Below, one piece after another: positions 1 through 8,815 of a stretch of DNA of 64,000 nt. Source of the stretch: JACVRW01 sp963814095 (GTDB lineage Bacteria; Actinomycetota; Thermoleophilia; Solirubrobacterales; Thermoleophilaceae). Every line of letters begins with the position of its first letter. Within the stretch, counting starts at the first letter, position 1. The stretch covers positions 124,001 to 188,000 of the forward strand of contig CAWFBT010000027.1 of NCBI GenBank assembly GCA_963814095.1, given 5' to 3'. A program made the translations under genes and the position numbers. The notes beneath the pieces are model-generated. The model ran no database searches and was not told where the DNA came from. It worked only from the letters and a program-made list of their open reading frames with translations.

Positions 1-1114
1 CGTCCTTGCGCACGATCCGGTCGGTGAGCTGCGGTCGCATAAGGCGCCCGCCGTTGGCGACGGCAGCCGCGACCTGGGCCATCTGAACCGGCGCGGCCCT
101 TATCTCGCCCTCGAGACCGCCCTGGCCGATCGCCACGCGCCCGACGTCGAAGCCGTTCTCGACGTAGTCGCCGTCGCCGTTGATGACGCCGCTCGGGATC
201 ATCTGCTCGTCGGGGTAGTCGAGCTGCGGGTCCGCATAGAAGCCGTAGCGCTTCATGTACTCGACGAGCGTGCGGCTGCCGACCCGCTCGCCGACCTGCG
301 CGAAGACGGTGTTGACGGAGTTGGTCAGCGCGTCCGTGAACGAGATCGGCCCGAAGCTCGTGCCACCGGCGTTGGCGAGCGGGACGCCGGAGATCTCCCT
401 CGGCGAGGAGCCGTCGATGATCGACTCCGGCGTGATCTCGCCGCTGTCGAGCGCCGCCGTGGCGGTGACGACCTTGAAGGTCGAGCCGGGCGGGTAGAGC
501 TCCTGCGTCGTGCGGTTGAGCAGCGGCTTGTTCGGGTCCGTGTTGAGCCGGCCGAAGTCCGTGGGGATCAGGTTGGCGTCGTACTCGGGGATCGACACCA
601 TCACGCGGACCTTGCCGGTCTTCGGCTCGATCGCGACGACCGCGCCCTTGCGGCCGCCGAGTGCGGCCTGCGCCGCCTGCGTCCCCGCCACGCTGAGGTT
701 CGTGACCACGTCGAGGCCCTCGCGCTCGCGCCCCTCGAGGCCCGTGAAGATCGACTCGAACTCGTCCTCCTCGCCGGCCAGCGCGTCGTTGCGCGAGCGC
801 TCGAGGCTGATCCGGCCGTTGCGGATGTACGAGTAGCCGATCGGGTGCGAGAACAGCCCCCCGGTGGGATAGGTGCGCGTGAAGATGCGGTCCTCGCCGC
901 GGCCGCTCGGCACACTCCGGGCCAGCTTGGTGCGCCCATCGCTGGCGAGGATCAGGCCACGCGGGATCTTCTGCTCGCGGATCAGCGCACGCCTGTTGTT
1001 CGGGTTGTCCTCGAGGCCCTCTGCGTCGAGCACGCTCCAGTACGAGGTGAAGGCCACCAGCACGGCGAAGAGGACCACGAACAGGCCGAACAGCTGAGCG
1101 ATCTGGCGGTTCAT
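1..1114 (-). CDS. pbpA: Class B penicillin-binding protein (transpeptidase), partial at left edge
   Basis: A peptidoglycan transpeptidase that cross-links glycan strands on the outer face of the membrane, probably paired with the SEDS polymerase encoded just upstream. About 371 codons are visible. Residues 5-25 form an N-terminal membrane anchor, followed by the PBP dimer-type region. The active-site motif STFK places the nucleophile at Ser211, in the context YPPGSTFK, and the second motif SVN lies at 266-268. The KTG motif and C-terminus lie beyond the window. ATG at 1114 overlaps the TGA of the SEDS gene (ATGA), so translation is coupled. It is the last visible gene of the fhaA-fhaB-pstP-rodA-pbpA order known from mycobacteria. 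Confidence 0.93.
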   Translation of the reverse strand, partial: MNRQIAQLFGLFVVLFAVLVAFTSYWSVLDAEGLEDNPNNRRALIREQKIPRGLILASDGRTKLARSVPSGRGEDRIFTRTYPTGGLFSHPIGYSYIRNGRISLERSRNDALAGEEDEFESIFTGLEGREREGLDVVTNLSVAGTQAAQAALGGRKGAVVAIEPKTGKVRVMVSIPEYDANLIPTDFGRLNTDPNKPLLNRTTQELYPPGSTFKVVTATAALDSGEITPESIIDGSSPREISGVPLANAGGTSFGPISFTDALTNSVNTVFAQVGERVGSRTLVEYMKRYGFYADPQLDYPDEQMIPSGVINGDGDYVENGFDVGRVAIGQGGLEGEIRAAPVQMAQVAAAVANGGRLMRPQLTDRIVRKD

Positions 1115-2589
1115 ACGAGCCCGCCTCTTCGTATTCGCTCACGCCGCGCGCTGTCGGACACGATCAGGAGCAGCGCGAGCAGGACCAGGTTGGCGAGCAG
1201 CGAGCTGCCGCCGTAGGAGACGAGCGGCAGCGTCACGCCGGTCAGCGGGATCACGCGCGTGACGCCGCCGACGATCACGAACACCTGGAGCGCCAGCACG
1301 CTCGTCAGGCCGACCGCGAGGAGCTTCGAGAAGCCGTCCGGAGCCAGCATCGAGATCTTGAAGCCGCGGAAGACGAACAGCAGGTACGCGCCCACGAGCC
1401 CGGCGGCACCGAACAGGCCGGCCTCGTTCACGAGTACGGAGTAGATGAGATCCGTGTGCGGCGCGGGGATCAGCACGTTGCCGCCCGGCGCCTCGAGCAG
1501 TGAGCGCCCGAAGCCTTCGCCGAATAAGCCTCCGTCCGCCTGCGCGAACAGCGATTGAGCCACCTGATAGCCCTGGCAGTTGACGAACTCGGTGACCTCG
1601 CCGGTGCTCGGGCAGGTCACGCGCTCGGTCGAGAAGGTGTCGAGCCAGATGTCGAAGCGGTCGCGCACGTGCGAGACCCGTTCCGCGAAGAAGAAGGCGC
1701 CGCCGAAGAACATCGTGACCCCCACGCCGACGAGCGACAGGCGCGAGGTCGCCACGTAGAGCAATGCGAGGAAGCCGCCGAAGAACATCAGCGAGCTGCC
1801 GAGGTCGCGGATGAAGATCAGCATCAGCATCGCGAGGCCCCAGACGAGCAGCAGCGGGCCGAAGTGCTTCGGCGAGGGGCGCTCGCGCAGCACGGCCACG
1901 AGTGAGGCCACGAACACGACGAGCAGCACGGAGCCCGCCGGGCCGAGGTCGAGCACGAGGATCGCGAGCAGCGTGAGGACCGCCGGCACGGCGTAGAGGA
2001 GCACCTGCCGCTGGAACGGCAGCGGCCGCAGCCGCGGGCGCACGAGAATGTCGCCGGTCTCGCGCAGGTAGCTCGCGAGGAAGATGATGATCCCGAGCTT
2101 CGCGAACTCGGCCGGCTGGAACTTGATCGGCCCGAGCTCGATCGCGAGGAAGGCACCGTTGATCTGTCCGCCGATGCCCGGCAGACGCGGCAGCACGAGC
2201 AGGGCGATGCTGCCGGCAGCGATCAGGTAGCGGTAGCGCTCCAGCACGTGGTGGTCGCGGATCAGCAGGATCGTGCCGCAGAAGAAGATGAGCCCGACCA
2301 CGAACCACTGCGCCTGCTCGCGCGCCAGCTCCGGGTCGATGCGGTAGATCAGCACGAGCCCGACCGCCGCCAGCAGGGCGGCGAGCGGGAAGAGGTACGG
2401 GTCGGCGTCGGGCAGGCGAGCGCGGATGAACAGGTGCGCGACGACGCACAACCCGAGGAAGACCGCGCCGTAGGTGAGCGTGGCGTCCTGCACGTCCTGA
2501 GTGCGCGTGGCGAGCACAGCGGCGAAGCCGGCCACCACGAGCAGCGACACCGGCAGCAGCCCGAACAGCTCTCGCGTCCGTGCAGACAT
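1111..2589 (-). CDS. rodA: SEDS-family peptidoglycan glycosyltransferase (RodA/FtsW)
   Basis: A polytopic membrane enzyme of 492 residues that polymerises lipid II into glycan strands. SEDS hallmarks are visible: FIRDLGSSLMFF, the acidic loop containing PHTDLIYSVLVNEAG, and the C-terminal GVTLPLVSYGGSS segment. ATG at 2589 is preferred because it overlaps the phosphatase stop (TGATG); in-frame codons further upstream give an Arg-rich, non-membrane leader inside the phosphatase gene. Its position between pstP and pbpA matches rodA of the mycobacterial cluster rather than a division-cluster ftsW, but sequence alone does not fully separate the two. Confidence 0.92.
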   Translation of the reverse strand: MSARTRELFGLLPVSLLVVAGFAAVLATRTQDVQDATLTYGAVFLGLCVVAHLFIRARLPDADPYLFPLAALLAAVGLVLIYRIDPELAREQAQWFVVGLIFFCGTILLIRDHHVLERYRYLIAAGSIALLVLPRLPGIGGQINGAFLAIELGPIKFQPAEFAKLGIIIFLASYLRETGDILVRPRLRPLPFQRQVLLYAVPAVLTLLAILVLDLGPAGSVLLVVFVASLVAVLRERPSPKHFGPLLLVWGLAMLMLIFIRDLGSSLMFFGGFLALLYVATSRLSLVGVGVTMFFGGAFFFAERVSHVRDRFDIWLDTFSTERVTCPSTGEVTEFVNCQGYQVAQSLFAQADGGLFGEGFGRSLLEAPGGNVLIPAPHTDLIYSVLVNEAGLFGAAGLVGAYLLFVFRGFKISMLAPDGFSKLLAVGLTSVLALQVFVIVGGVTRVIPLTGVTLPLVSYGGSSLLANLVLLALLLIVSDSARRERIRRGGLV

Positions 2590-3827
2590 CAGTTCGACGC
2601 CGTCCCGGAGCCCTCGAGCTGGCCGCGCTCGAGCGCGCGCACGAGATCGACGGCGTCCTCGCGGCTGCGCCACTCGTGGTCGAGCACGCGCTCGCGCCGC
2701 GCCGCCGGGATCGCCCTGGCCGGCATCCCGCTGGCGTACTCCTCTGTGTAGAGGTCGACGCCGAAGGGCAGCTCGTAGGGCACGCCCCGATAGACGGTCA
2801 CGAGCCCGCCGTCGTTGGTGCCCACGAAATAGACCTGGCGGCTGAGCGCGTACAGGCCCGCGAGCGCGGCGGCGATCAGGACCAACCCGAGCAGGCCCTT
2901 CACCACGAGGCCGCCGCCGCGCCGGCGCTTGCGGCGCGCCGGCTCCGCGCGCGCTGCAGGATCCGGCGGGACCGGCTCGATCCGGTCGCTCGTGGAGGGC
3001 GGCGCGGCCGCGGCCTGGATCTCGTCGGCGCTCAGCTGGCCGGCGATCGTCGCGTCCTCCGCGGGCAGCGGGCCGGCCACGGTGGTGGGCTCCGAGACCG
3101 CATCCTGCTCGAGCTCGCCCAGCCGGAACAGCACGGCCGTGATGTTGTCCTTGCCGCCGCTCTGGTTGGCGGCCCTGATGAGCGCGTCGGCCGCATCGTC
3201 GAGCGTCTCGGAGGTGCGCAGCACCGCCGCGACCTCGTCGTCGGAGATCATCGAGGTGAGGCCATCCGAGCAGAGCAGGAAGAGGTCACCGGGGCGGCCG
3301 CTCAGCGTGTAGGTGTCGACCTCGACGTCCGGCTCCGGCCCGAGCGCGCGCGTGATGATCGAGCGCTGGGGGTGGTGCTCCGCGGCCTCGGGCGTGATCT
3401 GGCCGCTGCGCTCGAGCTCGGCCACCAGCGAGTGGTCGCGCGTGATCTGCTCGAGCTCGCCGTCGCGCATGCGGTAGGCGCGACTGTCGCCGACGTGGCC
3501 GAGGCTCACCTCGTCGCCGTGCACCTTGGCGGCGGTCAGGGTGGTGCCCATGCCGCGGCGCGACTCGTCGGTCACGGCGAGGTCGTAGATGCGCCGGTTG
3601 GCCTCACGCAGGATGCGCGCCAGCTGGGCCTCGGCGGCCTCGCCCGCCGCGCTCGCTCCCTCGAATGCCTCGGCGGCGATCGCGGACGCCACCTCGCCGG
3701 CGCGGGCGCCGCCCATGCCGTCGGCCACCGCGAAGAAGGGCGGCTGGAGCACGAGCGAGTCCTCGTTCGCGCTGCGCTGCCGGCCGACGTCCGTGCGGCC
3801 TACCTGCTCGACGATGCCGAGAGCCAC
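2589..3827 (-). CDS. pstP: PP2C-type Ser/Thr protein phosphatase, membrane anchored
   Basis: Removes phosphate from Ser/Thr-phosphorylated envelope proteins, opposing the kinase encoded at the head of the same gene run. The 412-residue protein carries PP2C metal-binding motifs: NED at 21-23, ADGMGG with Asp36, CSDG with Asp188 and GKDN with Asp227. Residues 240-300 form a Pro/Ala-rich linker, 307-328 a single membrane segment, and the rest a short extracytoplasmic tail. This layout is that of mycobacterial PstP. ATG lies 4 bases after the fhaB stop, and the stop overlaps the SEDS start. Confidence 0.94.
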   Translation of the reverse strand: MALGIVEQVGRTDVGRQRSANEDSLVLQPPFFAVADGMGGARAGEVASAIAAEAFEGASAAGEAAEAQLARILREANRRIYDLAVTDESRRGMGTTLTAAKVHGDEVSLGHVGDSRAYRMRDGELEQITRDHSLVAELERSGQITPEAAEHHPQRSIITRALGPEPDVEVDTYTLSGRPGDLFLLCSDGLTSMISDDEVAAVLRTSETLDDAADALIRAANQSGGKDNITAVLFRLGELEQDAVSEPTTVAGPLPAEDATIAGQLSADEIQAAAAPPSTSDRIEPVPPDPAARAEPARRKRRRGGGLVVKGLLGLVLIAAALAGLYALSRQVYFVGTNDGGLVTVYRGVPYELPFGVDLYTEEYASGMPARAIPAARRERVLDHEWRSREDAVDLVRALERGQLEGSGTASN

Positions 3828-3831
3828 GCGC

Positions 3832-4311
3832 CTACTCCTCGTAGCGGTACTCGCTGTCGCCGATTCGGATCACGTCCGCCATCTTGAGCCGTTCCGTGGC
3901 CTTGACCTGACGCCCATTGAGATAGGTCCCGTTGGTCGAGCCCATGTCCTCGAGGTACATGTACTCCCCTCGCGGAAAGATGCGCGCGTGGGCGGACGAT
4001 GCGAACGCGTCGTCGACGCGGATTGCGGCGCCGTCCGAGCGGCCCATCGTGGCGCCCTCGCCGATGTCGAAGGTTGTGCCCGGCTGGTGGCCCATCGCGG
4101 CCACGACGGTGAGCTGGGGCGAGACCCCAGCGCGCAGGTCGGGGATGGCGGACTCCTGGCGCCGGCGGCTGGGCGGCTCGGCCGCCTCCGCCGGGGAGCT
4201 GCGCTCGGAGCGCGACAGGTCGCGCATGGCGCTGCGCACCACCCAGAGCAGGAACAGGTAGAGCACCAGAAGGAAGCCGAACTTGAGAGCGACGGCGAGC
4301 GGCTCGTCCAC
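3832..4311 (-). CDS. fhaB: FHA-domain protein with N-terminal membrane anchor (FhaB-like)
   Basis: A phosphothreonine-reading adaptor of 159 residues. A membrane segment at about 8-25 is followed by a short basic linker and a C-terminal FHA domain at about 77-157 with GRSDGAAIRV, SSAHARIF and GSTNGTYLNG motifs. FhaB-type proteins bind phosphorylated partners of the division and wall machinery. It sits 12 bases after fhaA and 4 bases before pstP in one operon. Confidence 0.93.
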   Translation of the reverse strand: MDEPLAVALKFGFLLVLYLFLLWVVRSAMRDLSRSERSSPAEAAEPPSRRRQESAIPDLRAGVSPQLTVVAAMGHQPGTTFDIGEGATMGRSDGAAIRVDDAFASSAHARIFPRGEYMYLEDMGSTNGTYLNGRQVKATERLKMADVIRIGDSEYRYEE

Positions 4312-4323
4312 CGTTGCGGTTCC

Positions 4324-5091
4324 CTACTCGAGCTCGAACGTCAGGTCGGTGACGCCGATCGTGATGCGGTCGCCGTCGCGCAGGGCCACCTGATCGATGC
4401 GGCGCCCGTTGACCTTGACGCCGTTGGTGGAGCCGAGGTCGACCGCGTGCCAGGCGTTCTCGTCGCGGCGCAGCTCGGCGTGCCGGCGCGACACGTTCGG
4501 ATCGGAGACGACGACGTCACAGTCGCGGCTGCGGCCGATCACCACGCGGTCGCCGCTGAGCACGTTGCGCCGCCCCTCGGACACGAGCAGCGCCTGGCGG
4601 CGCCCGAGCGGCGCCTCGAGCGGACGCGCCGCGCGGTCGGGCGAGTAGACCATCGTGTGGCCGAAGTCTCCGGCGGAGGGGGCGGGTACCGGCGCGGCCT
4701 CGTCGGCCTTCTCCTCCTCGGGCGGGGCAAGCAGCTGCGCCTGGATGCCGAACTCGCCGAGCTCGAGCCGGTCATCCGTGTGGAACTCGATCTGCGGCCG
4801 GCTCGTGAGGGCGAGCGACTCCTGGCGGGCGTGCTCGAGCAGGTAGTCCGACAGCTCCTTGCGCAGAGCCGGCTCGTAGCTCGAGAACTGCTCGCGGTCC
4901 TGGGACGACAGGAAGATGCGGTAATGGTTCGGCACGTACACGCGCGAGACGGAGACCATCTGGTTGTCCTCCATCTCCTTGGCGAGCTTGTGGGCGAGCT
5001 CGACCGGCTGGACGCTCGTCTTGAAGGCACGGCCGAACGCGCCCTCGACGAGTCCACCCAGCTTCGCCTCCAGATTGCGCAGGACGCTCAT
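4324..5091 (-). CDS. fhaA: FhaA-like protein: DUF3662 N-domain plus FHA domain
   Basis: A cytosolic phosphothreonine-binding protein of 255 residues. The N-terminal 125 residues (MSVLRNLEAKLGGLVEGAFG onward, with FKTSVQPVELAHKL) match the DUF3662 domain of actinobacterial FhaA. An acidic/Pro linker follows, then an FHA domain at about 180-255 with GRSRDCDV, SRRHAEL and GSTNGVKVNG. FhaA in mycobacteria binds the MurJ pseudokinase and regulates wall synthesis; the same role is inferred here from the operon. The linker is much shorter than in mycobacterial FhaA. Confidence 0.93.
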   Translation of the reverse strand: MSVLRNLEAKLGGLVEGAFGRAFKTSVQPVELAHKLAKEMEDNQMVSVSRVYVPNHYRIFLSSQDREQFSSYEPALRKELSDYLLEHARQESLALTSRPQIEFHTDDRLELGEFGIQAQLLAPPEEEKADEAAPVPAPSAGDFGHTMVYSPDRAARPLEAPLGRRQALLVSEGRRNVLSGDRVVIGRSRDCDVVVSDPNVSRRHAELRRDENAWHAVDLGSTNGVKVNGRRIDQVALRDGDRITIGVTDLTFELE

Positions 5092-5120
5092 ACGGCTCGC
5101 AGAGTAGTCCGCTTTTGCGC

Positions 5121-5146
5121 AAGCGCCGGGCTCGGCCGAGCGCGCC
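5121..5146 (+). repeat. Dispersed hairpin element, copy 1
   Basis: A 26-bp copy of a family with core CCGGCTCGGCCGG, 23 of 26 positions identical to the copies at 29566 and 29610. It lies in the 64-bp gap between the kinase stop and the fhaA start. Other copies: 11415-11440 (inverted), 28193-28218, 29566-29591, 29610-29635, 40006-40031. Confidence 0.6.
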
Positions 5147-5155
5147 GCGAGCGCA

Positions 5156-7069
5156 TCACGCCGTCGTTATTCGCGGCGCCCGCCAGCCCTCTGCAGGGGC
5201 CACGACCTGGGACACGGACAGTGCGACGACCGCCGCCAGCAGAGCGCCCGTCACGGCTCCGCGCGCCTGGTCGAGCGCGACGTCGGGGGCCAGCGCGTCA
5301 CCGAGCGCCACCTGCGCGACGATCAGCCCGACCACCCAGACGCCGGCGCCGACGAGGTCCAGAGCGAGCCAGCGCCCGCGGACGACGAGCGGCAGCGCGA
5401 CCGCGAACGCCGCCCACACGACGAGCGGCGCTAGCGCGGTGCTGGTGATGAGCGGCTGGAGGACGTCCGACGCGGCAGCGGAGATGGAGCCCTCCCACGC
5501 GGCCCGCGGCAGCGTGCCGTCCGGAGCGCCGAACAGGAGCGCCTTGCCGGTGATCGCCTCGCCGAGGACGAGCCACCAGAGGCCGGCGATCGCGAGCCCG
5601 GCGCGTCGCCAGGGGGTCGGCGCGAGCGCAGCGATGCCGACGAATGCGGGCCCGAGCGCGACGGTGCCGAGCAACGGCGCGAACACCGGCACCGACCACA
5701 GCAGGCCGGCGCGCGGAAGCAGGAACGGGATCGGCGCCGCGGCCGCGGCGAGCACGAGCGCCGTGCCCTGGCGGTCGGCCTCGGGCGAGACGAGCCAGGC
5801 GCAGAGCGAGAAGACGGTCAGAATCCAGCCGATCCGTGGCAGCAGCGCGGTGGCAAGCGCGGCGGCGCCCGCGGCGGCCAGCGGTGAGAAGGACGGGTCG
5901 GGCCCGAGCGAGCCGAGCACGCCGAGGACGATGCCGCCCGCGAGCAGGCCCGCGCCGGCGCGCTCGGCGGGCCGCACCCAGCGTGCCGGCTGGGCGCCCG
6001 GCTCGGCGCGGCCCAGCGCGCCGGTGGGAGCGTCCGAGTCCTCGCGGAAGAAGCCCCGTGCCGGTCCCGGCCCGTCGTCACGGCGGCTGAACAGCCTGCG
6101 CGTGCGGCGTGTCGTGGGCAGGCCGACCCGGCGCAGCGTCTCGGGCTCGACGAGGCCGCCCTCGTCGGTCAGCTCGCTCTGGACCGCGCGCAGCTCGGCG
6201 CGCAGCTCGGTCGGCGAGGGCCGGCGGGCCGGATCGACGTCGAGCGCGTCGTCGATGACGTCGCAGAGCTCGCGCGGCAGGTCGCGGCGCTGGGAGCCGA
6301 GCGACGGCAATGGGCGGCCGAGCCGGCGCGCGGTGGCGGCAGGCCCGCCGGCGCGTACGGGGTTGCGGCCGGTCCACGCCTCATAGAGGGTGAGCGCCAG
6401 CGAGTACACGTCGCAGGCCGGCGTGATGCGCGCGCCCTCGGCCTGCTCGGGCGCCATGTAGGCGAGCGTGCCGACCACGTCGCCGGTGCGCGTGATCATG
6501 TCGCCGCTGACGAGATGCGCGACGCCGAAGTCGGTCAGCTTCGCGAAGCCGACACCCGCCGCGGGCTCCGCCACCACCATGATGTTCTGGGGCTTGAGGT
6601 CGCGGTGGATGACGCCGCGCGCGTGAGCGTGTGCCAGGGCGTCGCAGAGGTCGGCGCCGATGCGTGAGACGTCTCGGTCCGAGATCGCGCCTGCGCGCAG
6701 CAGCTCAGCAAGGGTTCGCCCCCGAACGAGCTCCGAGACCAGGTAGACGTCGTCGTCGTCCGAGGCCAGCTCGTAGATGCCGACGATCGCCGGATGATTC
6801 AGGCGCGCCGAGGCGAGCGCCTCGCGCTCGACCCGCTCCCCGCCGCCGCGCTCGTGCGGGATCACCTTGACGGCCACCTCGCGCTCGAGGCGCTCGTCCC
6901 AGGCATGCCATACGACCCCGAACCCGCCCGCGCCGAGCCGCTGCTCGAGCCGGTAGCGGTCCAAGACGGTGCGTGGCCCGGGACCGCTCGGCAGCCTTTC
7001 GGTAGGGTCAGACCCACCCAGTGGCAGGGTGCCGGGCTCTTCGGTCAGGCCTGTGTCGGAACGTTTCAT
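5156..7069 (-). CDS. Ser/Thr protein kinase (PknB-type domain) with polytopic membrane C-terminus, no PASTA
   Basis: A Hanks-type kinase of 637 residues. The catalytic domain spans about 35-290: glycine loop LGAGGFGVV, VAVK with Lys68, HRDLKPQN with catalytic Asp157, DFG at 180-182 and GTLAYMAPEQ in the activation segment. A basic linker (about 300-355) leads to a C-terminal half made of many hydrophobic segments (about 360-620). There are no PASTA repeats, unlike PknB at the equivalent mycobacterial locus. It heads the minus-strand run kinase-fhaA-fhaB-pstP-rodA-pbpA and probably phosphorylates the FHA and wall-synthesis proteins there. ATG at 7069 diverges from the next gene across a 192-bp promoter region. 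Confidence 0.92.
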   Translation of the reverse strand: MKRSDTGLTEEPGTLPLGGSDPTERLPSGPGPRTVLDRYRLEQRLGAGGFGVVWHAWDERLEREVAVKVIPHERGGGERVEREALASARLNHPAIVGIYELASDDDDVYLVSELVRGRTLAELLRAGAISDRDVSRIGADLCDALAHAHARGVIHRDLKPQNIMVVAEPAAGVGFAKLTDFGVAHLVSGDMITRTGDVVGTLAYMAPEQAEGARITPACDVYSLALTLYEAWTGRNPVRAGGPAATARRLGRPLPSLGSQRRDLPRELCDVIDDALDVDPARRPSPTELRAELRAVQSELTDEGGLVEPETLRRVGLPTTRRTRRLFSRRDDGPGPARGFFREDSDAPTGALGRAEPGAQPARWVRPAERAGAGLLAGGIVLGVLGSLGPDPSFSPLAAAGAAALATALLPRIGWILTVFSLCAWLVSPEADRQGTALVLAAAAAPIPFLLPRAGLLWSVPVFAPLLGTVALGPAFVGIAALAPTPWRRAGLAIAGLWWLVLGEAITGKALLFGAPDGTLPRAAWEGSISAAASDVLQPLITSTALAPLVVWAAFAVALPLVVRGRWLALDLVGAGVWVVGLIVAQVALGDALAPDVALDQARGAVTGALLAAVVALSVSQVVAPAEGWRAPRITTA

Positions 7070-7261
7070 TCCAGGTTCTGTGTTCGGTCCCCAGAGAGCG
7101 CGTCCTGCCCCCCGTTCATACTCCCATCGAAGCGCCAGGTGCGCCTCGAAGTAATAGGAGCGATACTGCTTTCCTTCCTCGACGAACCGGACGAGCCTGT
7201 AGCTGGACGTGCACGGCGCCGGCCACCGGGCGGCGGCCGCGGCACGGACCGCCAGACGCTA

Positions 7262-8275
7262 ATGGTCCGCAGGACCTTAGCTATTGGTGCCGGATTGCTG
7301 GTGCTGATCCTGCTCGTGCTGGCCTTCCGCGGCTGCCTCAATGCGCGCAACGAGCGGGCCATCAAGGACTACGTGGGCAACTCCTCCGAGCTGATCAACC
7401 AGTCGAAGCTCGAGGGCAACCAGCTCTTCGCGCTGCTGGGCGGCTCGGGCAGCCAGGACGAGGCCGTCGACGCCGCCAACGTCGTGAACGGGCTGCGCAG
7501 CGAATCGGCGACGCTTGTCGACCGCGCCGAGGACCTCGACGCGCCCGATGAGGTCTCGGTCGCGCAGGCCAACCTGCTCGACTCCCTCGAGCTGCGCCGC
7601 GACGCGCTCGCGGCCGTGGCCAACGCCCTGCCGGGCGCGCTCGCCGACGAGGAGGAGCGCGAGAGCACGGGCGACATCGCCGAGATGATGCAGGTCTTCC
7701 TCGCGAGCGACGTGCTGCTCAAGTACCGCTACCGGCCGAGCCTCCAGCAGACCCTGCGCGACGAGGACCTCGAGGGTGAGGTCACGCTGCCGAGGCAGTC
7801 GAGGCTCGAGTTCGTGCCTGACGTCCAGTGGGTCGACCCGGGCTTCGTGGCCGATCAGATCGCCGGCCTGCGCGGTGAGGGCGGCGGCGCGACCGACGAG
7901 TCCGCCGCGCCCGGCCTGCACGGGAACGGCCTCGGGACGGTCACGCTCGGCGGCGTCGCACTCGTGCCGGGTGCGTCGGCCACGGTGCCGCTCAGCGACG
8001 ACCTCTCGTTCGAGGTCCAGGTCGTGAACCAGGGCGAGAACAACGAGACCGACGTGAACGTCAAGGTGACCGTCGGCGAGGGCAACGACGCCACCGAGCT
8101 CGAGGAGGCGATCCCGGAGATCGCCGTCGGCGAGCAGCAGACCGTGACGATCCCGCTGGCCGAGAGGCCACCGACGGGCGAGAACGTTCCGGTCACGGTG
8201 GAGGTCGAGCCGGTGGCCGGTGAGGAGAAGACGGACAACAACTCCGGCGACTTCACGGTCATCTTCACGAGCTGA
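7262..8275 (+). CDS. Membrane-anchored protein with C-terminal CARDB-like domain
   Basis: A 337-residue protein of unknown function. Residues 5-22 form a signal anchor (LAIGAGLLVLILLVLAF). The middle (about 30-215) is helical and rich in Asp/Glu/Leu, and the last 85 residues resemble a CARDB adhesion-like beta domain with VQVVNQGENNETDVNVKV and ending in DNNSGDFTV. The anchor places the domain outside the cell. ATG at 7262 is used; in-frame sequence upstream lies antisense to the kinase gene. It is followed after 24 bases by the DUF4446 gene, so the two are likely co-transcribed. Confidence 0.85.
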   Translation: MVRRTLAIGAGLLVLILLVLAFRGCLNARNERAIKDYVGNSSELINQSKLEGNQLFALLGGSGSQDEAVDAANVVNGLRSESATLVDRAEDLDAPDEVSVAQANLLDSLELRRDALAAVANALPGALADEEERESTGDIAEMMQVFLASDVLLKYRYRPSLQQTLRDEDLEGEVTLPRQSRLEFVPDVQWVDPGFVADQIAGLRGEGGGATDESAAPGLHGNGLGTVTLGGVALVPGASATVPLSDDLSFEVQVVNQGENNETDVNVKVTVGEGNDATELEEAIPEIAVGEQQTVTIPLAERPPTGENVPVTVEVEPVAGEEKTDNNSGDFTVIFTS

Positions 8276-8299
8276 TCCGCACCGATACCCTCAGCCGCC

Positions 8300-8815
8300 G
8301 TGGATGACCTGACCTCCACGCAGGGCCTTGTCGCGCTCGGGGCGGCGGCCGTGGCGCTGCTGACCCTCATCTTCTGCATCGTCCTGGCCGTCAAGCTGCG
8401 ACGCGTGCGAGCGGCCCAGCGCACCGTGCTCGGAAGCGATGAGCAGGACATCGTGCAGCACTCCGCGACGCTCCAGGAGGCCTTCGTGCAGCTGCGCGAC
8501 TGGGTCGAGGAGAGCGCAGCGCGGCTCGAGTCGCGCGTCAGCGGAGCCGAGTACCGGATGGATGGCTGCGTCGCGCACACCTCGCTCGTCCGCTATGACG
8601 CGATGAACGAGCTCTCGGGTCAGCAGTCGAGCACCGTCGCGCTGCTCGACTCGCGTCACACCGGGGTGGTGATCTCGTCGATCCTGCACCGCGACCAGGC
8701 GCGCTTCTACGTGAAGCGGCTGCACGAGGGCAACTCGGAGCACGAGCTCTCGCCGGAGGAGCAGGAGGCGGTGGCGGCCGCGCTCGCCGAGCCTGCCCGC
8801 GACGCCTCGTCGTGA
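8300..8815 (+). CDS. DUF4446 family protein
   Basis: A 171-residue protein with one N-terminal membrane segment at about 10-30, a short coiled helix, and the conserved DUF4446 core (VRYDAMNELSGQQSSTVALLD, then ISSILHRDQARFYVK). The family is widespread in Gram-positive bacteria and has no assigned biochemical role. GTG at 8300 is the start. Its TGA overlaps the GTG of pheA (GTGA), so it is translationally coupled to phenylalanine synthesis, which is probably operon convenience rather than function. Confidence 0.9.
   Translation: MDDLTSTQGLVALGAAAVALLTLIFCIVLAVKLRRVRAAQRTVLGSDEQDIVQHSATLQEAFVQLRDWVEESAARLESRVSGAEYRMDGCVAHTSLVRYDAMNELSGQQSSTVALLDSRHTGVVISSILHRDQARFYVKRLHEGNSEHELSPEEQEAVAAALAEPARDASS

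Noticed and set aside
4170..4190. GGCGGC-TCG-GCCGCC palindrome resembling the dispersed element
   Set aside because: It lies in the coding linker of fhaB and lacks the flanking AAGC and GCGCA of the family, so it is probably coincidence.
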